Assembly: GCF_014654615.1 (NCBI RefSeq)
Contig: NZ_BNBB01000011.1
Location: 140,079-204,078 of the forward strand
DNA: 64,000 nt
Direction of reading: 5' to 3'
Source: Streptosporangium violaceochromogenes
GTDB lineage: Bacteria > Actinomycetota > Actinomycetes > Streptosporangiales > Streptosporangiaceae
The notes under the pieces were generated by a model. That model made no database searches and had not been told where the DNA came from. It worked only from the letters and a program-made list of their open reading frames with translations. The stretch's first letter is position 1. The number at the start of each line of letters is the position of its first letter. A program made the position numbers and the translations under genes. Positions 36,347 through 45,429 of this stretch are shown here, piece by piece.

Positions 36347-37045
36347 ATGACCAACCTTAGTGCTCCGGCCCTGTCCCGGAACACGCTGATTCGGGACGGC
36401 TGCGGCTGTTTCGCCGGTGCCGTGCCCCTGCCCATGGGGTGCGCCCGGTGCGGGCACGCACCCTACGCGCACGGCTGCCCCGACCTCCCCGCCGATCACG
36501 AATACGCCCAGCCGGACGGTGCGCTGATGAACACCCGGCTGGAGGCCCGCCGCTGCGGCGGCCCCGTCCGCCTGCCCCGCTTCGGGCCGCCCGCCGAGGT
36601 GGCGCCCGGCGAGGTGATCCCGCTGGTCCCCGCCCAGCGCCGCCCCGAACCCGCCACCGCGCCGGTTGTCCCGGAGCAGGCCCCGCCCGCCGTACGGCCC
36701 GCCCGGCCGCCGCTGCCTCAGCGAAAGCCCCGGCCGGTCGCGCGTCCGAGGGTTCGGCCGGCCGCCAATCGGCCCCCTCGGCGTCAGGGCACCCGGCCGG
36801 CCGCCGGAAGACCGTTCCGGCGCGGCCCCACCCGGCCGCCCACGCCGCACGGCCCACCTCCGGCGGCTCATCCGCCCGGTGTGCCCGAGGCCGCGCCCGT
36901 CCCCGGAACCGTCCCGCCGACGCTTCGGGCGGCTGTGCCGTACGGCAGGCCCGGCGACTCTCCCCCCACCCCATCAATCGGACCCGCCCGGCGCTCACAA
37001 CACCGGAACGGGTCCCCGACCGGACAACGGAGGTCCGATTCGTGA
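36347..37045 (+). CDS. Proline-rich protein with N-terminal Cys cluster (small operon gene 1)
   Basis: The 232-residue product is not recognised. Residues 19-45 hold CGCFAG...GCARCGHAPYAHGC, a CxC/CxxC arrangement that looks like a small zinc-binding site. A conserved-looking block to residue 95 follows, then about 135 residues of Pro/Arg-rich disordered tail. The stop overlaps the next gene's GTG. It leads a three-gene operon of small proteins behind a hairpin leader and divergent from the XRE-TPR regulator. Function unknown. Confidence 0.6.
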   Translation: MTNLSAPALSRNTLIRDGCGCFAGAVPLPMGCARCGHAPYAHGCPDLPADHEYAQPDGALMNTRLEARRCGGPVRLPRFGPPAEVAPGEVIPLVPAQRRPEPATAPVVPEQAPPAVRPARPPLPQRKPRPVARPRVRPAANRPPRRQGTRPAAGRPFRRGPTRPPTPHGPPPAAHPPGVPEAAPVPGTVPPTLRAAVPYGRPGDSPPTPSIGPARRSQHRNGSPTGQRRSDS

Positions 37046-37419
37046 ACAGCAATGGTGGTTCCCCCACCCCCGAGAGCATGATCCCCGGGTGGCGGGTCAT
37101 TCTCAGCGACGCCGGCCGCCTCTGGGCCAGCCGCGAAACGCCGTTCCCGCGCGAGACGGAGTGGCACGCCCCGCCCTACCGCACCGTCGACGCCGACACC
37201 CTCGACGAGCTGCGGGCCGAGGTCGAACGGCAGGAGCAGGCGGCCCGCGACCTGAAGACCACCCGCGACTCGGAGGCCACCGGAAACCTGGAGGCGGCCG
37301 GGAACCTGGAGGCCACCCACGGCCAGGGCGCCGAGCGGTCCGGCACGGCCGGACGGACGGCCACCCCCGACGCCCAGCAGACCCCACCCCGGGCGGCGTC
37401 CGGGCAGGCGGGCCAATGA
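37042..37419 (+). CDS. Small protein of the PGW-domain family (small operon gene 2)
   Basis: A 125-residue product, GTG at 37042 after GGAGGTCCGATTC. The first 60 residues form a compact domain (PGWRVILSDAGRLWASRE, then YRTVDADTLDELRAEVE); the rest is a Gly/Ala/Thr-rich tail with short repeats (EATGNLEAAGNLEA). The domain resembles that in the next gene, so the two look like tandem paralogues, and both resemble parts of the frame at 13025-13402. Function unknown; no membrane segment or signal peptide. Confidence 0.6.
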   Translation: MNSNGGSPTPESMIPGWRVILSDAGRLWASRETPFPRETEWHAPPYRTVDADTLDELRAEVERQEQAARDLKTTRDSEATGNLEAAGNLEATHGQGAERSGTAGRTATPDAQQTPPRAASGQAGQ

Positions 37420-37817
37420 TCGGGCAGCCCCGCGCCCCCGGCCGGCACCGGGCCGGGCAGCCTCACTCCCTGGTGCACCGGCGCCTCTGGGACGGCCCGG
37501 CCCGCGACCAGGCCGAAGCATTGGAACGTTCCCGCCCGGGGTGGGTGGTCTGGTACGGCCCCGGCAGCCGCCGTTTCTACGCCGCCGCGGCCTGGCCCGC
37601 CCCCGAATCGATCATGGTCGAGGCCGCCACCGCCGACGACCTCCACGACCGGATGAACGAGACCGAGACCGCCCTCCTCCTCCGGGCCGCCACTTCCACC
37701 TCCAGCACGGCGGGCACCCCCGGGCAGCCCCGGCGCCCCCGCCCCTCCGGCACCCGCCGCCGCACCGTACGACACGCCCGCAGCCTGCCCTACCCCCCGG
37801 AAGGCAGCGCCGCATGA
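37416..37817 (+). CDS. Small protein of the PGW-domain family (small operon gene 3)
   Basis: A 133-residue product overlapping gene 2 as ATGA. The domain lies in the middle (RPGWVVWYGPGSRRFYAAAA, WPAPESIMVEAATADDLHDR), framed by basic Pro/Gly-rich ends. The order PGW-x-V, G-R/S-R-x-aromatic, Pro, then a V-x-A-x-T/A-x-D-x-L helix start is shared with gene 2 and with 13025-13402. No catalytic motif is visible. It ends the operon. Confidence 0.6.
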   Translation: MIGQPRAPGRHRAGQPHSLVHRRLWDGPARDQAEALERSRPGWVVWYGPGSRRFYAAAAWPAPESIMVEAATADDLHDRMNETETALLLRAATSTSSTAGTPGQPRRPRPSGTRRRTVRHARSLPYPPEGSAA

Positions 37818-38088
37818 CCCCCCGCCCACCCACCCCTTGAAAAAGCCGGTACGGCCAGGCCCGGGAAGCCCCCCGCCTGCGCCCAGCCGGACCCCCTGAC
37901 CTCCGGCGCGGAAAGCCCTTCTCCTTCCCAGAAGGACCCCCGCCGGACCTCGGCGACCGCGCCCACCCAAGGGACCCCCGCGAGGGACGGGTGAACCAGG
38001 CAGGTCGCCCCCGGGTGTCCCCGCCGACCTTCCCCAACCCGGCGGGGACACCCCCTTTCGACCACCCTCGTACACCGGCAGGAGACCC

Positions 38089-38172
38089 ATGAGAGGCATC
38101 AAGATCACCACTGCCAACGGCACCGTCATCCTCACCCCGCACATCGAACCCCTGCTCACCTCGCCACACTGA
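38089..38172 (+). CDS. Possible 27-residue peptide gene
   Basis: ATG at 38089 follows AGGAGACCC, a good ribosome site, and encodes a short peptide starting [15 protein letters not shown]. It ends just before the transposase remnant, so it could be the 5' end of a gene cut by that insertion. No family recognised. Confidence 0.3.
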   Translation: MRGIKITTANGTVILTPHIEPLLTSPH

Positions 38173-38180
38173 TCCCCGGC

Positions 38181-38384
38181 CACTGGAGCATCGAGGCCCC
38201 GCACCACATCCGCGCAGACGCCTCCCGCGTCCGGACCGGCGCCGCGCCCCGGATCATGCCGAGCCTGCACAACCTGGCCATCGGTCTGGCCCGCCTGATC
38301 GGCTGGACCAACATCGCCGCTGCGACCGACCACTACCGCAGCCACCTTGCCGACGGACTTCAGCTGCTCGGTCTCACAACATGA
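38181..38384 (+). pseudogene. 3' end of an ISAs1-family transposase
   Basis: Sixty-seven codons to a stop match the C-terminus of ISAs1-type transposases: [20 protein letters not shown], then [20 protein letters not shown] and [20 protein letters not shown]. The catalytic N-terminal part is missing, so this is a dead fragment marking an old insertion beside the small-protein operon. Confidence 0.75.
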
Positions 38385-38438
38385 GAACGCTCCGGCCCTG
38401 AGCGGCGACAGGGGTGACGGCCGCGCCGACTACATCCG

Positions 38439-38846
38439 TTAACTGGATTCACTGAGAAACTCCGCCACTACTTCACTTATCTCGGTTTCATTGGCCTCAA
38501 CCTGAAACTCGTTCCCTTCCGGATCTGCAAGTAGAACACAGCGGAGGTTGGGGCCGGTAGAGTACTCTTCTATGACCTTTGCCCCGATCTGTATAAGTCG
38601 TGCAATCTCGGTCGAGACACTCTCGACGACGGGGCTAATTGAGAGAAGTAGTGCGCTGCGAGCGTTCGAGTCTCTGGACTGATCGATTTTTCTAAAGAAA
38701 AGTCGCTCGGGCTGACTTCCAGGGGTAAGCTCAATCCAGCAGCCGTTCGGTCCTCCACTGATGGGACGCTCCAGGACTCCTGCCCAAAACTGTGCCAGCT
38801 TGTATGGATGGTGCGAGTTTATAAAAATATGTCGGATAACTGCCAT
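38439..38846 (-). CDS. VOC-superfamily (glyoxalase/bleomycin-resistance-like) protein
   Basis: A 135-residue single-domain VOC protein. The pattern is seen in FINSHHPYKLAQFWAGVLERP at the start and VLLADPEGNEFQVEA near the end, the latter with the metal-ligand glutamate of the fold. Actinomycetes carry many such proteins; substrate cannot be told. ATG at 38846 follows GGGAGGCGCACAG. It is clearly less GC-rich than the surrounding genes, suggesting recent arrival together with the next locus. Confidence 0.8.
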   Translation of the reverse strand: MAVIRHIFINSHHPYKLAQFWAGVLERPISGGPNGCWIELTPGSQPERLFFRKIDQSRDSNARSALLLSISPVVESVSTEIARLIQIGAKVIEEYSTGPNLRCVLLADPEGNEFQVEANETEISEVVAEFLSESS

Positions 38847-38924
38847 CTGTGCGCCTCCCAGACAGGAACGCCGGTGTGTCATTCAATACTATGAATGACA
38901 CACCGACGGTGTCACTGGTTCAGA

Positions 38925-39466
38925 CTAAAGATCGCACCAGTATGCCTTCGAGTTGCTGCCCTGGTGGCTGACCGCCGTCTGGCCGTTGTGAGTGGTGGTC
39001 ACCCAAGTGCGGGACATCCACCAGTGCTGCTTGTGCGGGTCGTAAGTACAGGTCCACTGGGATGTTGAACGCGTGGCGCTCCCCGGACTGCAGGACCACT
39101 TCACCTTCCCATAGTTGATCTCCTTCCAGACACCGCCTTCCCAGAGAAGGAGATCGTTCTGGACTCGACAACCGCCGTTGGGGACAGGGGTGCAGCCAGG
39201 GCTGACCATTTCGCCCTGTCCGTAGATAGTCCTGGAGGCAGCGGTGAGCGTAAACGGTGCGCAGCGTCGAAGAAGCAGACTCCGGCGGCTGAGACGTCAC
39301 TCGGACTCTTGGCTCCAGGCGGAGGCGGAGGCGGGCTCTGCTCGGTTCCCGGTGCGACCTCGATACTGGGCGGGGAAAGGTTCGGGTCTTCATTGCTTGC
39401 CATCGCCGGAGATGCCGCTCCAACGAACAGAAGAGCGGTCACGCTGAGTTCGTTCCTGTACTTCAT
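38925..39466 (-). pseudogene. Secreted protein gene with an apparent frameshift
   Basis: ATG at 39466 after AAAGGAG opens a signal peptide (MKYRNELSVTALLFVGAASP, AMAS) and a Pro-rich linker. In a different frame, from about 39260 to 38925, the sequence gives a coherent Trp/Cys-rich domain (CAPFTLTAASRTIYGQGEMV, GGCRVQNDLLLWEGGVWKEI, ending AYWCDL). Neither frame alone makes sense, so a frameshift near 39260 most likely splits one exported protein of about 170 residues. A sequencing error is the alternative. Low GC sets it apart. Family unknown. Confidence 0.5.
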
Positions 39467-39923
39467 GCAGCAGGACTCCTTTCGCATCACACGATGTGGT
39501 CGCAGGCGGAGGCTTTCCAAAGTTTCCCGCCCACGATCATCCTTGCTGGGATCGCATCCGCAAACAAGTCTTGATTTTTATTTCACGTCCGCTTTAATTA
39601 TCCAATTAACAGATCAACGTGACCGACCGTGTGGCTCGAATGACAACCTGCAAGCTCAAACCGCTTTTGTTTATCTTTAATCTGTGGCGCTGATTGATTG
39701 TGAGAGTGTCGGCTTCTGTGGTGTTTCCACGTCATGCGGTGCGCGCACGGGTTGAGGTGCCCGTCGAACCGAACCGAGACCCTCCCCAGTCGAGCTCGGC
39801 CGGGGCAGTTGACGTGACCCTGCCGGGGGCCGGAGCGGCGGTGGGTGAGATGTGCCTGATCCGTCCGCCCGCTGTCCCGTCCGGCCCTGACGCCCGGGGC
39901 CGTTCCCGCTCTACGGTGGCGGG

Positions 39924-40931
39924 GTGAGTGAACGTGACGCGGGAAACGCGGCGGGGACGGGACGGGTCGTGGTCCTGGTCCTGCCGCGGGTGAACCTGCT
40001 CGATCTGGGCGGTCCGGTCCAGGTCTTCGACGCCGCGGCCCACCTCGGCGGCGGCTACCGGCTGGAGTTCGCGTCGGACGCGCCGGAGACGACGTCGGCG
40101 CAGGGGCTGCGGCTCGCCGGGCTCGCCCCCCTGTCGCGGACGACCGCCGGGCCGGGCGACCTGGTCCTGGTGCCCGGTCCCCGCCTGACGACCGGATCCG
40201 ACCGTACGGCCGCGCCGGAACCGCTGGTGCCGGAGCCGCTGGTGCCGGACGCCGCGGTGCGGTGGCTGCGCGAGGTGTACGCGGCCGGGGCGCGGGTCGC
40301 GTCGGTGTGCACCGGCGCCGCCGCGCTCGGTGAGGCGGGGCTGCTGGACGGCCGGGCGTGCACCACCCACTGGGCGCTCACCGCCGCCCTGCGGCACCGC
40401 TATCCGGCCGCCCGGGTGCGCGAGGCCGCGCTTTTCGTGCACGACGGGCGCGTCAGCACCAGCGCGGGCATCTCGGCGGGCATCGACCTCGCGCTGTCCA
40501 TCGTCGAACGCGACCACGGCCCGGCCCTGGCCGCCTCCGTCGCGCGTGAACTGGTGGTGTACCTGCGCCGGGACGCCACGAGCCCGCAGATCAGCCCGTT
40601 TCTGCGCCACCGGGCGCACCTGAGGCCGGCCGTCCACCGGGTGCAGGACCACATCGCCCAGCACCTCGACGCCTCCCACACCCTGGCGGACCTGGCCGCC
40701 GTCGTCCACATGTCGCCACGCGGGCTCAGCCGGGCGTTCACCTCGGCCACCGGGATCACTCCGCTGGAGTACCGGCAGCAGCTACGGCTGGAGCGGGCGC
40801 GGACGCTGCTGGCCGAGACCGACCTGACCGTGGAGGCCGTGGCCACGCGCTGCGGTTTCCGTGACGCCCGGCAGCTCAGGCGGCTGTTCGCGGACCGCCG
40901 GGGCGCCTCCCCGGCCGCCTCCCGCCGATAG
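39924..40931 (+). CDS. GlxA-type regulator (DJ-1/PfpI domain plus AraC helix-turn-helix)
   Basis: The 335-residue protein joins a DJ-1/PfpI-like sensor domain (VVVLVLPRVNLLDLGGPVQV; nucleophile-elbow SVCTGAAALGEAGLLDG near 128) to a C-terminal AraC DNA-binding domain (HTLADLAAVVHMSPRGLSRAF and VEAVATRCGFRDARQLRRLF). Members regulate amidase, choline or aldehyde-related genes. The next gene on the same strand is a membrane DJ-1 protein, so the two probably act in one pathway. GTG at 39924. Confidence 0.9.
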   Translation: MSERDAGNAAGTGRVVVLVLPRVNLLDLGGPVQVFDAAAHLGGGYRLEFASDAPETTSAQGLRLAGLAPLSRTTAGPGDLVLVPGPRLTTGSDRTAAPEPLVPEPLVPDAAVRWLREVYAAGARVASVCTGAAALGEAGLLDGRACTTHWALTAALRHRYPAARVREAALFVHDGRVSTSAGISAGIDLALSIVERDHGPALAASVARELVVYLRRDATSPQISPFLRHRAHLRPAVHRVQDHIAQHLDASHTLADLAAVVHMSPRGLSRAFTSATGITPLEYRQQLRLERARTLLAETDLTVEAVATRCGFRDARQLRRLFADRRGASPAASRR

Positions 40932-41044
40932 CCCCGGCCCCCTCCCGCCGCCGGCCCACCACCTTCCCGCCACCACCTCTCACCGCGCGTGCCGTACCGG
41001 GCTCAGCCATGCTCCCGTCCGGCGCGCGGGAAACGGAGCCTCTC

Positions 41045-42529
41045 ATGCCACGACTGCTTCGCCGTACCCTCCGGGTGCTGCTGGGCGGCCTCCTCTCGCT
41101 CGTCGTCTTCGCCGCGATCGCGGTCGCCGGGGTGTCGGCCTCGATGGGAGAGAGTTACGTGTCCAAGGCGGGGGCGCCATGGCGGTGGCCCGCGCCCCGG
41201 GCGGTGCCCGAGGGCCGGATCGGGGTCGCGGTCGTCGTCGGCGAGGAGGGGTCGGTGAGCGCCGACGTGCTGGTGCCGTACGAGGTCTTCGCCCGCTCCG
41301 AGCGGTTCTTCGTCTACACCGTCGCCGAGCGGCGGCAGGCGTCACCCCTGTCCGGCGGCGCGCGGCTGCTGCCCGAGCACACCCTGTCCGAGGTGGGGAC
41401 GGCGGCTCTGCCCGAGCCGGACGTGGTGGTCGTCCCCGCGGTCGTCCAGCCGACCGGTGTCGCGGAGGCGCCGCTGCGGGAGTGGATCGCACGGCGGGCC
41501 GCCCGCGGAGCGCGGGTGCTCGGGGTGTGCGCGGGCTCGGAGCTGCTCGCCGCCGCCGGCCTGCTGAACGGACGCGAGGCCACCTCCTTCTGGTCGAACA
41601 TCGACCGGCTGAGCCGCGACTACCCGCGGGTGCGGTGGCAGCGGGGCCGGCGGTACGTCCAGGACGGAGGCGTCACCACGACCGCCGGGATCACCTCGGG
41701 TACGGTCGGCGCCCTCCGGCTGGTGGAGGAGCTGGCGGGCCGGGCGGAGGCCGAGCGCGTCGGCGCGGACCTCGCCTATCCCGGATGGAGGCTGGACGGG
41801 CCCACGGAGATCCCGGTCAACCGGCTGGCCGCCGCCGACCTCCCCTACGGGCTGAACATCGCCTTCCCGTGGCTGCGGCCGACCGTCGCGATCGGGCTGG
41901 CCGACGGGGTGGGCGAGATCGACGTGGCGGCGGCGTTCGAGGTGTACTCGGGCGTGTCGTCCGCCTACAGGACGGTTCCGGTCGCCGCGGGCAGTGGGGT
42001 GACGACCCGGCACGGGCTGGTGCTGCTGGCCGAGCCGGTGACGGGAGACACCGGCGGGTACGGGGCGGACCGCTTCGTCGTCCCGGGTCTCGAACGGGAC
42101 GACGACGTGCCCGAGCCGTTGCGGCGGTGGGCGGCCCGGCAGCGCCTGGCCGTCCGGCTGCCCGGCGGCGGGCGGACGGGCGAAGAGTTCGGCTTCGACC
42201 CGATGCTGCGCGACCTGGCCGAGCACGCCGACCGGGCCACCGCCCGTACGACCGCGAAGTTCTCCGAGTACCCGGACCGGCACCTGCGGCTGAGCGGAGC
42301 GGCCTGGCCCTACCGCTCGACGGCTCTGGCGCTCGCGGCGCTCGCGCTGTCCGTGGCCGCCGGGCCGGTGGCCACGGCGGTGTACCGCATGGCCCGTCGC
42401 CGCGGCGGCCGGGGCCTCCGCCGTCCCCTCCCGCCGGAGAAAGCCCGGCCTCAGGGGAAGGCCGGGCTCAGAGAGGCGGGCTCAAAGGCTCACGGGGAGG
42501 GCGGGGCCGGGTGGTTGGGGGGAGCGTAG
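41045..42529 (+). CDS. Membrane-anchored DJ-1/PfpI-family protein
   Basis: The 494-residue protein has an N-terminal membrane segment (LLGGLLSLVVFAAIAVAGVS), a DJ-1/PfpI domain from about residue 55 with elbow GVCAGSELLAAAGLLNG near 160, a second less conserved extracytoplasmic region, and a C-terminal membrane segment (TALALAALALSVAAGPVATA). The cysteine suggests a hydrolase/glyoxalase-like or stress role; the family is mixed. ATG at 41045 is chosen because GGAAACGGAG precedes it. The last 40 bp overlap the convergent nitrilase gene. Confidence 0.82.
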   Translation: MPRLLRRTLRVLLGGLLSLVVFAAIAVAGVSASMGESYVSKAGAPWRWPAPRAVPEGRIGVAVVVGEEGSVSADVLVPYEVFARSERFFVYTVAERRQASPLSGGARLLPEHTLSEVGTAALPEPDVVVVPAVVQPTGVAEAPLREWIARRAARGARVLGVCAGSELLAAAGLLNGREATSFWSNIDRLSRDYPRVRWQRGRRYVQDGGVTTTAGITSGTVGALRLVEELAGRAEAERVGADLAYPGWRLDGPTEIPVNRLAAADLPYGLNIAFPWLRPTVAIGLADGVGEIDVAAAFEVYSGVSSAYRTVPVAAGSGVTTRHGLVLLAEPVTGDTGGYGADRFVVPGLERDDDVPEPLRRWAARQRLAVRLPGGGRTGEEFGFDPMLRDLAEHADRATARTTAKFSEYPDRHLRLSGAAWPYRSTALALAALALSVAAGPVATAVYRMARRRGGRGLRRPLPPEKARPQGKAGLREAGSKAHGEGGAGWLGGA

Positions 42530-43413
42530 GGGGACTCGTCGACCAGTGTCCGGTAGTGCTGGGGGCGGCGGTCCTGCAGCAGGTTGAGGCCGAAGAAGCC
42601 GTCCGTTCTGCTGGCGAGGGTGGTCTCCTCGACGTCGGCGGTGTGGACGACCAGCCCCTCCTCCTCTTCGAGGAGGGCGACGACCTTGCCGTAGGGGTCG
42701 ACGATCTGGCTGTTGCCCCAGTAGTCGAGGCCGCCGGAGTAGACGCCCTTCTCGCAGTGGTTGGAGACGACCAGCCACATCTGGTTGAAGAAGGCGTTGG
42801 CCTGGGCGGAGATGTCCATCGCCCAGCCGTGGTAGTCGTCGGCGCGGTTGTGGCCCCGCATCGGCCACGCGGTCGACTTCAGGGCCACGGTGGCCCCCTT
42901 GAGGGCGAAGGTCCGCATCAGCTCCGGGAAGGCCAGGTCGTAGCAGATGAGGCTCGCCACGGTCGCGAAGGGGAGGTCGAACACCGGCGTCGCCTCGCCG
43001 GGGTTGAAGTAGGGGAACTCGAACTGGTTGTGCAGCTTGCGGTAGACGCCGACGACGCCGTCGGGGCCGATCAGCGCCGTCGAGTTGAAGATGACGTTGC
43101 CGTGCAGGCCGCGTTCGGCGAGCCCGAGCTGGACGTACATGCCGTGTTCGGCGGCCTTGGCGCGGATGGTCTCCGTGGCGGGCCCGGGGATCGGCTCCGC
43201 CTCACGGAAGTAGTACTGCTTCTGCGCGGCGGTTCCCTTGTCGCCCAGGCCGAAGGCGAAGTCCGCGTAGCCTTGCAGCCCCACCTCGGGGAGCACGAGG
43301 ACGTCGACGTTCTTGGTGGCCGCCTCCTCGATGATCTCAAGGAACTTTCCGAGGTTGCGAGCCTTGTCGTGCTCGATCCGCAGGTTTGCCGCGGCCAGGG
43401 TCACCGTTGCCAT
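42490..43413 (-). CDS. Carbon-nitrogen hydrolase (nitrilase superfamily)
   Basis: A 307-residue amidase-type enzyme with the catalytic triad visible: Glu in LPEVGLQGY, Lys in VYRKLHNQ, Cys in ASLICYDLAFPELM. It hydrolyses amides or N-carbamoyl groups; DYHGWAMDISAQANAFFNQM suggests the carbamoylase/aliphatic amidase branches. It is the last gene of the minus-strand operon with the amidohydrolase and liv transporter, so it likely acts on a product of the imported compound. Confidence 0.9.
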   Translation of the reverse strand: MATVTLAAANLRIEHDKARNLGKFLEIIEEAATKNVDVLVLPEVGLQGYADFAFGLGDKGTAAQKQYYFREAEPIPGPATETIRAKAAEHGMYVQLGLAERGLHGNVIFNSTALIGPDGVVGVYRKLHNQFEFPYFNPGEATPVFDLPFATVASLICYDLAFPELMRTFALKGATVALKSTAWPMRGHNRADDYHGWAMDISAQANAFFNQMWLVVSNHCEKGVYSGGLDYWGNSQIVDPYGKVVALLEEEEGLVVHTADVEETTLASRTDGFFGLNLLQDRRPQHYRTLVDESPYAPPNHPAPPSP

Positions 43414-43458
43414 GTCAGCCCTTCCTACTCTCCTGCGCCCAGCGCCGGTCGATGACGG

Positions 43459-44697
43459 TCAGTTGTCGTTCTTGACGATCCGGCCTCCGAGCAGGACCGC
43501 CGTGACGGCGCCCGGCTTTCCGAAGACCTCGATGTTCTCCCAGGGCCTGCCGTCGACGACGATCAGGTCGGCCAGTTTGCCCGGCTCGGCCGTGCCCAGC
43601 CTGTCGGCCACGCCGAAGAGCTCCGCGTTGGTGCGGGTGGTGGCGACCAGGACGTCCATCGCCGACATGACCTGGGCCTTCAGTTCGAGTTCGCGGTGCT
43701 TGTGCTCGAACATCGGGCCGAGCAGGTCGGACCCGCTGGCGATGCGCACGCCGTTGCGGTAGGCGTACTCCAGGGCGCGCATGCCGGCCTCGTGCGCCAG
43801 GCGGATCTTCTCGACGTTGTCGGCGGGGACGCCGTGCTCAAGCCCCTGCCGGTAGAGCAGTTCGTAGGTGCTCAGCGTGGGAACCAGGAACGTTCCGGTC
43901 TCGGCGAGCACGCGGGCGGTCGCCTCGTCGATGAGGTTACCATGCTCGATCGAGCGAACTCCGGCAGACACCGCATTGCGGACTGCAAGGGACGAGTAGG
44001 CGTGAGCAAGGACATACTTCCCAGCCGCCTCGGCGGTCTGCACCGCCGTGCGCATCTCCTCGACCGTGTACTGAATGGTGTCCAGCTCGTCGGCGGGCGA
44101 CATCGCCCCGCCACCGGCCATCACCTTGATCTGGTCGGCGCCGGTGCGGATGTTCTCGCGGGTGGCCTTGCGGACCTCGTCGGGGCCGTCGGCGATGGAA
44201 GGACGCATGCCCACCTGTGAGCAGCACTCCAGCACGTCCCCGCGCTCGGTGGGCCGGCGGAAGTCGGCGTGACCGCCGGTCATCGAGATCGGCGCGTTGG
44301 ACACGAGCAGCCGGGGGCCCTGGAGGACGCCCTGCTCGATCGCCTGGCGGAACCCGGCGTCGCACCCGCCCGCGTCCCGCACGGTCGTGTAGCCCTGATG
44401 CAGGGTCCGGGTGAGGATCGCCCCCATCTTCAGGGCGAAATGGCTGGTCAGGTAGTTGCGGTGCTGCTCCATGATGTTGACGTCCACCGCGCCGATGTGC
44501 ACGTGCGCGTCCATGAGACCGGGCATGACCGTACGGCCTGCGCAGTCGACGGCCTGCTCGACCGACGACGGCAGGGGACGGCCGGCCGGAACGATCTCGG
44601 CGATCCGGTCGCCGTCGACGATCACGGTCATGTTCTCCACCGGCTCACGGCCGGTGCAGTCCAGCACGGTCGAGTTGGTCAGGGCCAGCGCGGACAA
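43459..44697 (-). CDS. Metal-dependent amidohydrolase (imidazolonepropionase/prolidase-like)
   Basis: A 412-residue amidohydrolase-superfamily enzyme. Motifs: MPGLMDAHVHIGA (first two His), QIKVMAGGGAMS (carboxylated Lys), LAHAYSSLAV and SIEHGN (His ligands), and ASGSDLLGP (catalytic Asp). This pattern fits the Xaa-Pro dipeptidase/arginine carboxypeptidase group that opens cyclic or peptide amides. The TTG start at 44697 follows GGAGGCTTCCC. It lies between the liv ATPase and the nitrilase; together the two hydrolases probably break down the transporter's cargo in sequence. Confidence 0.88.
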   Translation of the reverse strand: MSALALTNSTVLDCTGREPVENMTVIVDGDRIAEIVPAGRPLPSSVEQAVDCAGRTVMPGLMDAHVHIGAVDVNIMEQHRNYLTSHFALKMGAILTRTLHQGYTTVRDAGGCDAGFRQAIEQGVLQGPRLLVSNAPISMTGGHADFRRPTERGDVLECCSQVGMRPSIADGPDEVRKATRENIRTGADQIKVMAGGGAMSPADELDTIQYTVEEMRTAVQTAEAAGKYVLAHAYSSLAVRNAVSAGVRSIEHGNLIDEATARVLAETGTFLVPTLSTYELLYRQGLEHGVPADNVEKIRLAHEAGMRALEYAYRNGVRIASGSDLLGPMFEHKHRELELKAQVMSAMDVLVATTRTNAELFGVADRLGTAEPGKLADLIVVDGRPWENIEVFGKPGAVTAVLLGGRIVKNDN

Positions 44698-44727
44698 GGG
44701 AAGCCTCCAGGGAGGTCGTAGGGGTTC

Positions 44728-45429
44728 TCAGAGGTTGGTGTGGACGCCGAAGGCGTCCGCGACGAGGCCGTTCACCGCGGCGTCGTCGCCGGTCTCGACG
44801 GTTCGATCCACTTTTCCGACGCGCAGCAGGCAGAGCCGGTCCGCGACCTGGGCCGCCCTGGTGACGCTCTGCTCGACCAGCAGGACACCCATGCCGCGCG
44901 AGCAGAGGTCCCCGACGTAGCCGTAGATCTCGTCGATGACCACGGGGGCGAGCCCCAGGGCGGGTTCGTCGAGCAGCAGGTACGACGGGTCGCGCAGCAG
45001 CGCCCGTCCGAGCGCCACCATCTGCTGCTGCCCGCCGCTGAGCAGGGAGACCTTCTGTGGAAGCCGGTCGGCGAGCACCGGGAACAGGGTGAGGATGTCG
45101 TCGAGGCGCCGGCGCTGCTCCCGGGTGGCGCCCACGAGCAGGTTCTCCAGGATGCTCAGGTGGGCGAGGAGTCCCCGGCCCTCGTGCACGACCGCGATCC
45201 CGTGATCACGCACACGCCGGTGGGTCGCCGTCGCGGTGATGTCCCGCTCGTCGACGCTGACGGCCCCGCCCGTACGGACCTGTCCCAGGATCGCCCGCAG
45301 CGTCGTCGTCTTGCCGGCCCCGTTGGTGCCGACGAGGGCGACCGTCTCCCCGCGCCGGACGCGCAGATCCACGCCGAACAGCGCCTGGGTGCGCCCGTAC
45401 CACGCGGTGACGTTGTCAAGCCGGAGCAT
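44728..45429 (-). CDS. livF: Branched-chain-amino-acid-type ABC transporter ATPase, LivF-like
   Basis: A 233-residue ABC ATPase with Walker A GTNGAGKTT, signature LLSGGQQQMVALGRALL and Walker B YLLLDEPALGLAP. It has the LivF-type length and the HEGRGLLAHLSILENL segment. ATG at 45429 follows GGGAGGAGC and overlaps livG by 14 bp. It powers uptake with the other Liv-like subunits; the cargo is more likely the substrate of the downstream hydrolases than leucine itself. Confidence 0.9.
   Translation of the reverse strand: MLRLDNVTAWYGRTQALFGVDLRVRRGETVALVGTNGAGKTTTLRAILGQVRTGGAVSVDERDITATATHRRVRDHGIAVVHEGRGLLAHLSILENLLVGATREQRRRLDDILTLFPVLADRLPQKVSLLSGGQQQMVALGRALLRDPSYLLLDEPALGLAPVVIDEIYGYVGDLCSRGMGVLLVEQSVTRAAQVADRLCLLRVGKVDRTVETGDDAAVNGLVADAFGVHTNL

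Noticed and set aside
36357..37100. Minus-strand frame opposite the small-protein operon
   Set aside because: The plus strand has overlapping starts and stops with ribosome sites; the minus frame is low-complexity shadow.
39694..39927. 77-codon plus-strand frame ahead of the GlxA regulator
   Set aside because: Starts at TTG without a ribosome site and has no recognisable content; more likely the promoter region of the regulator.
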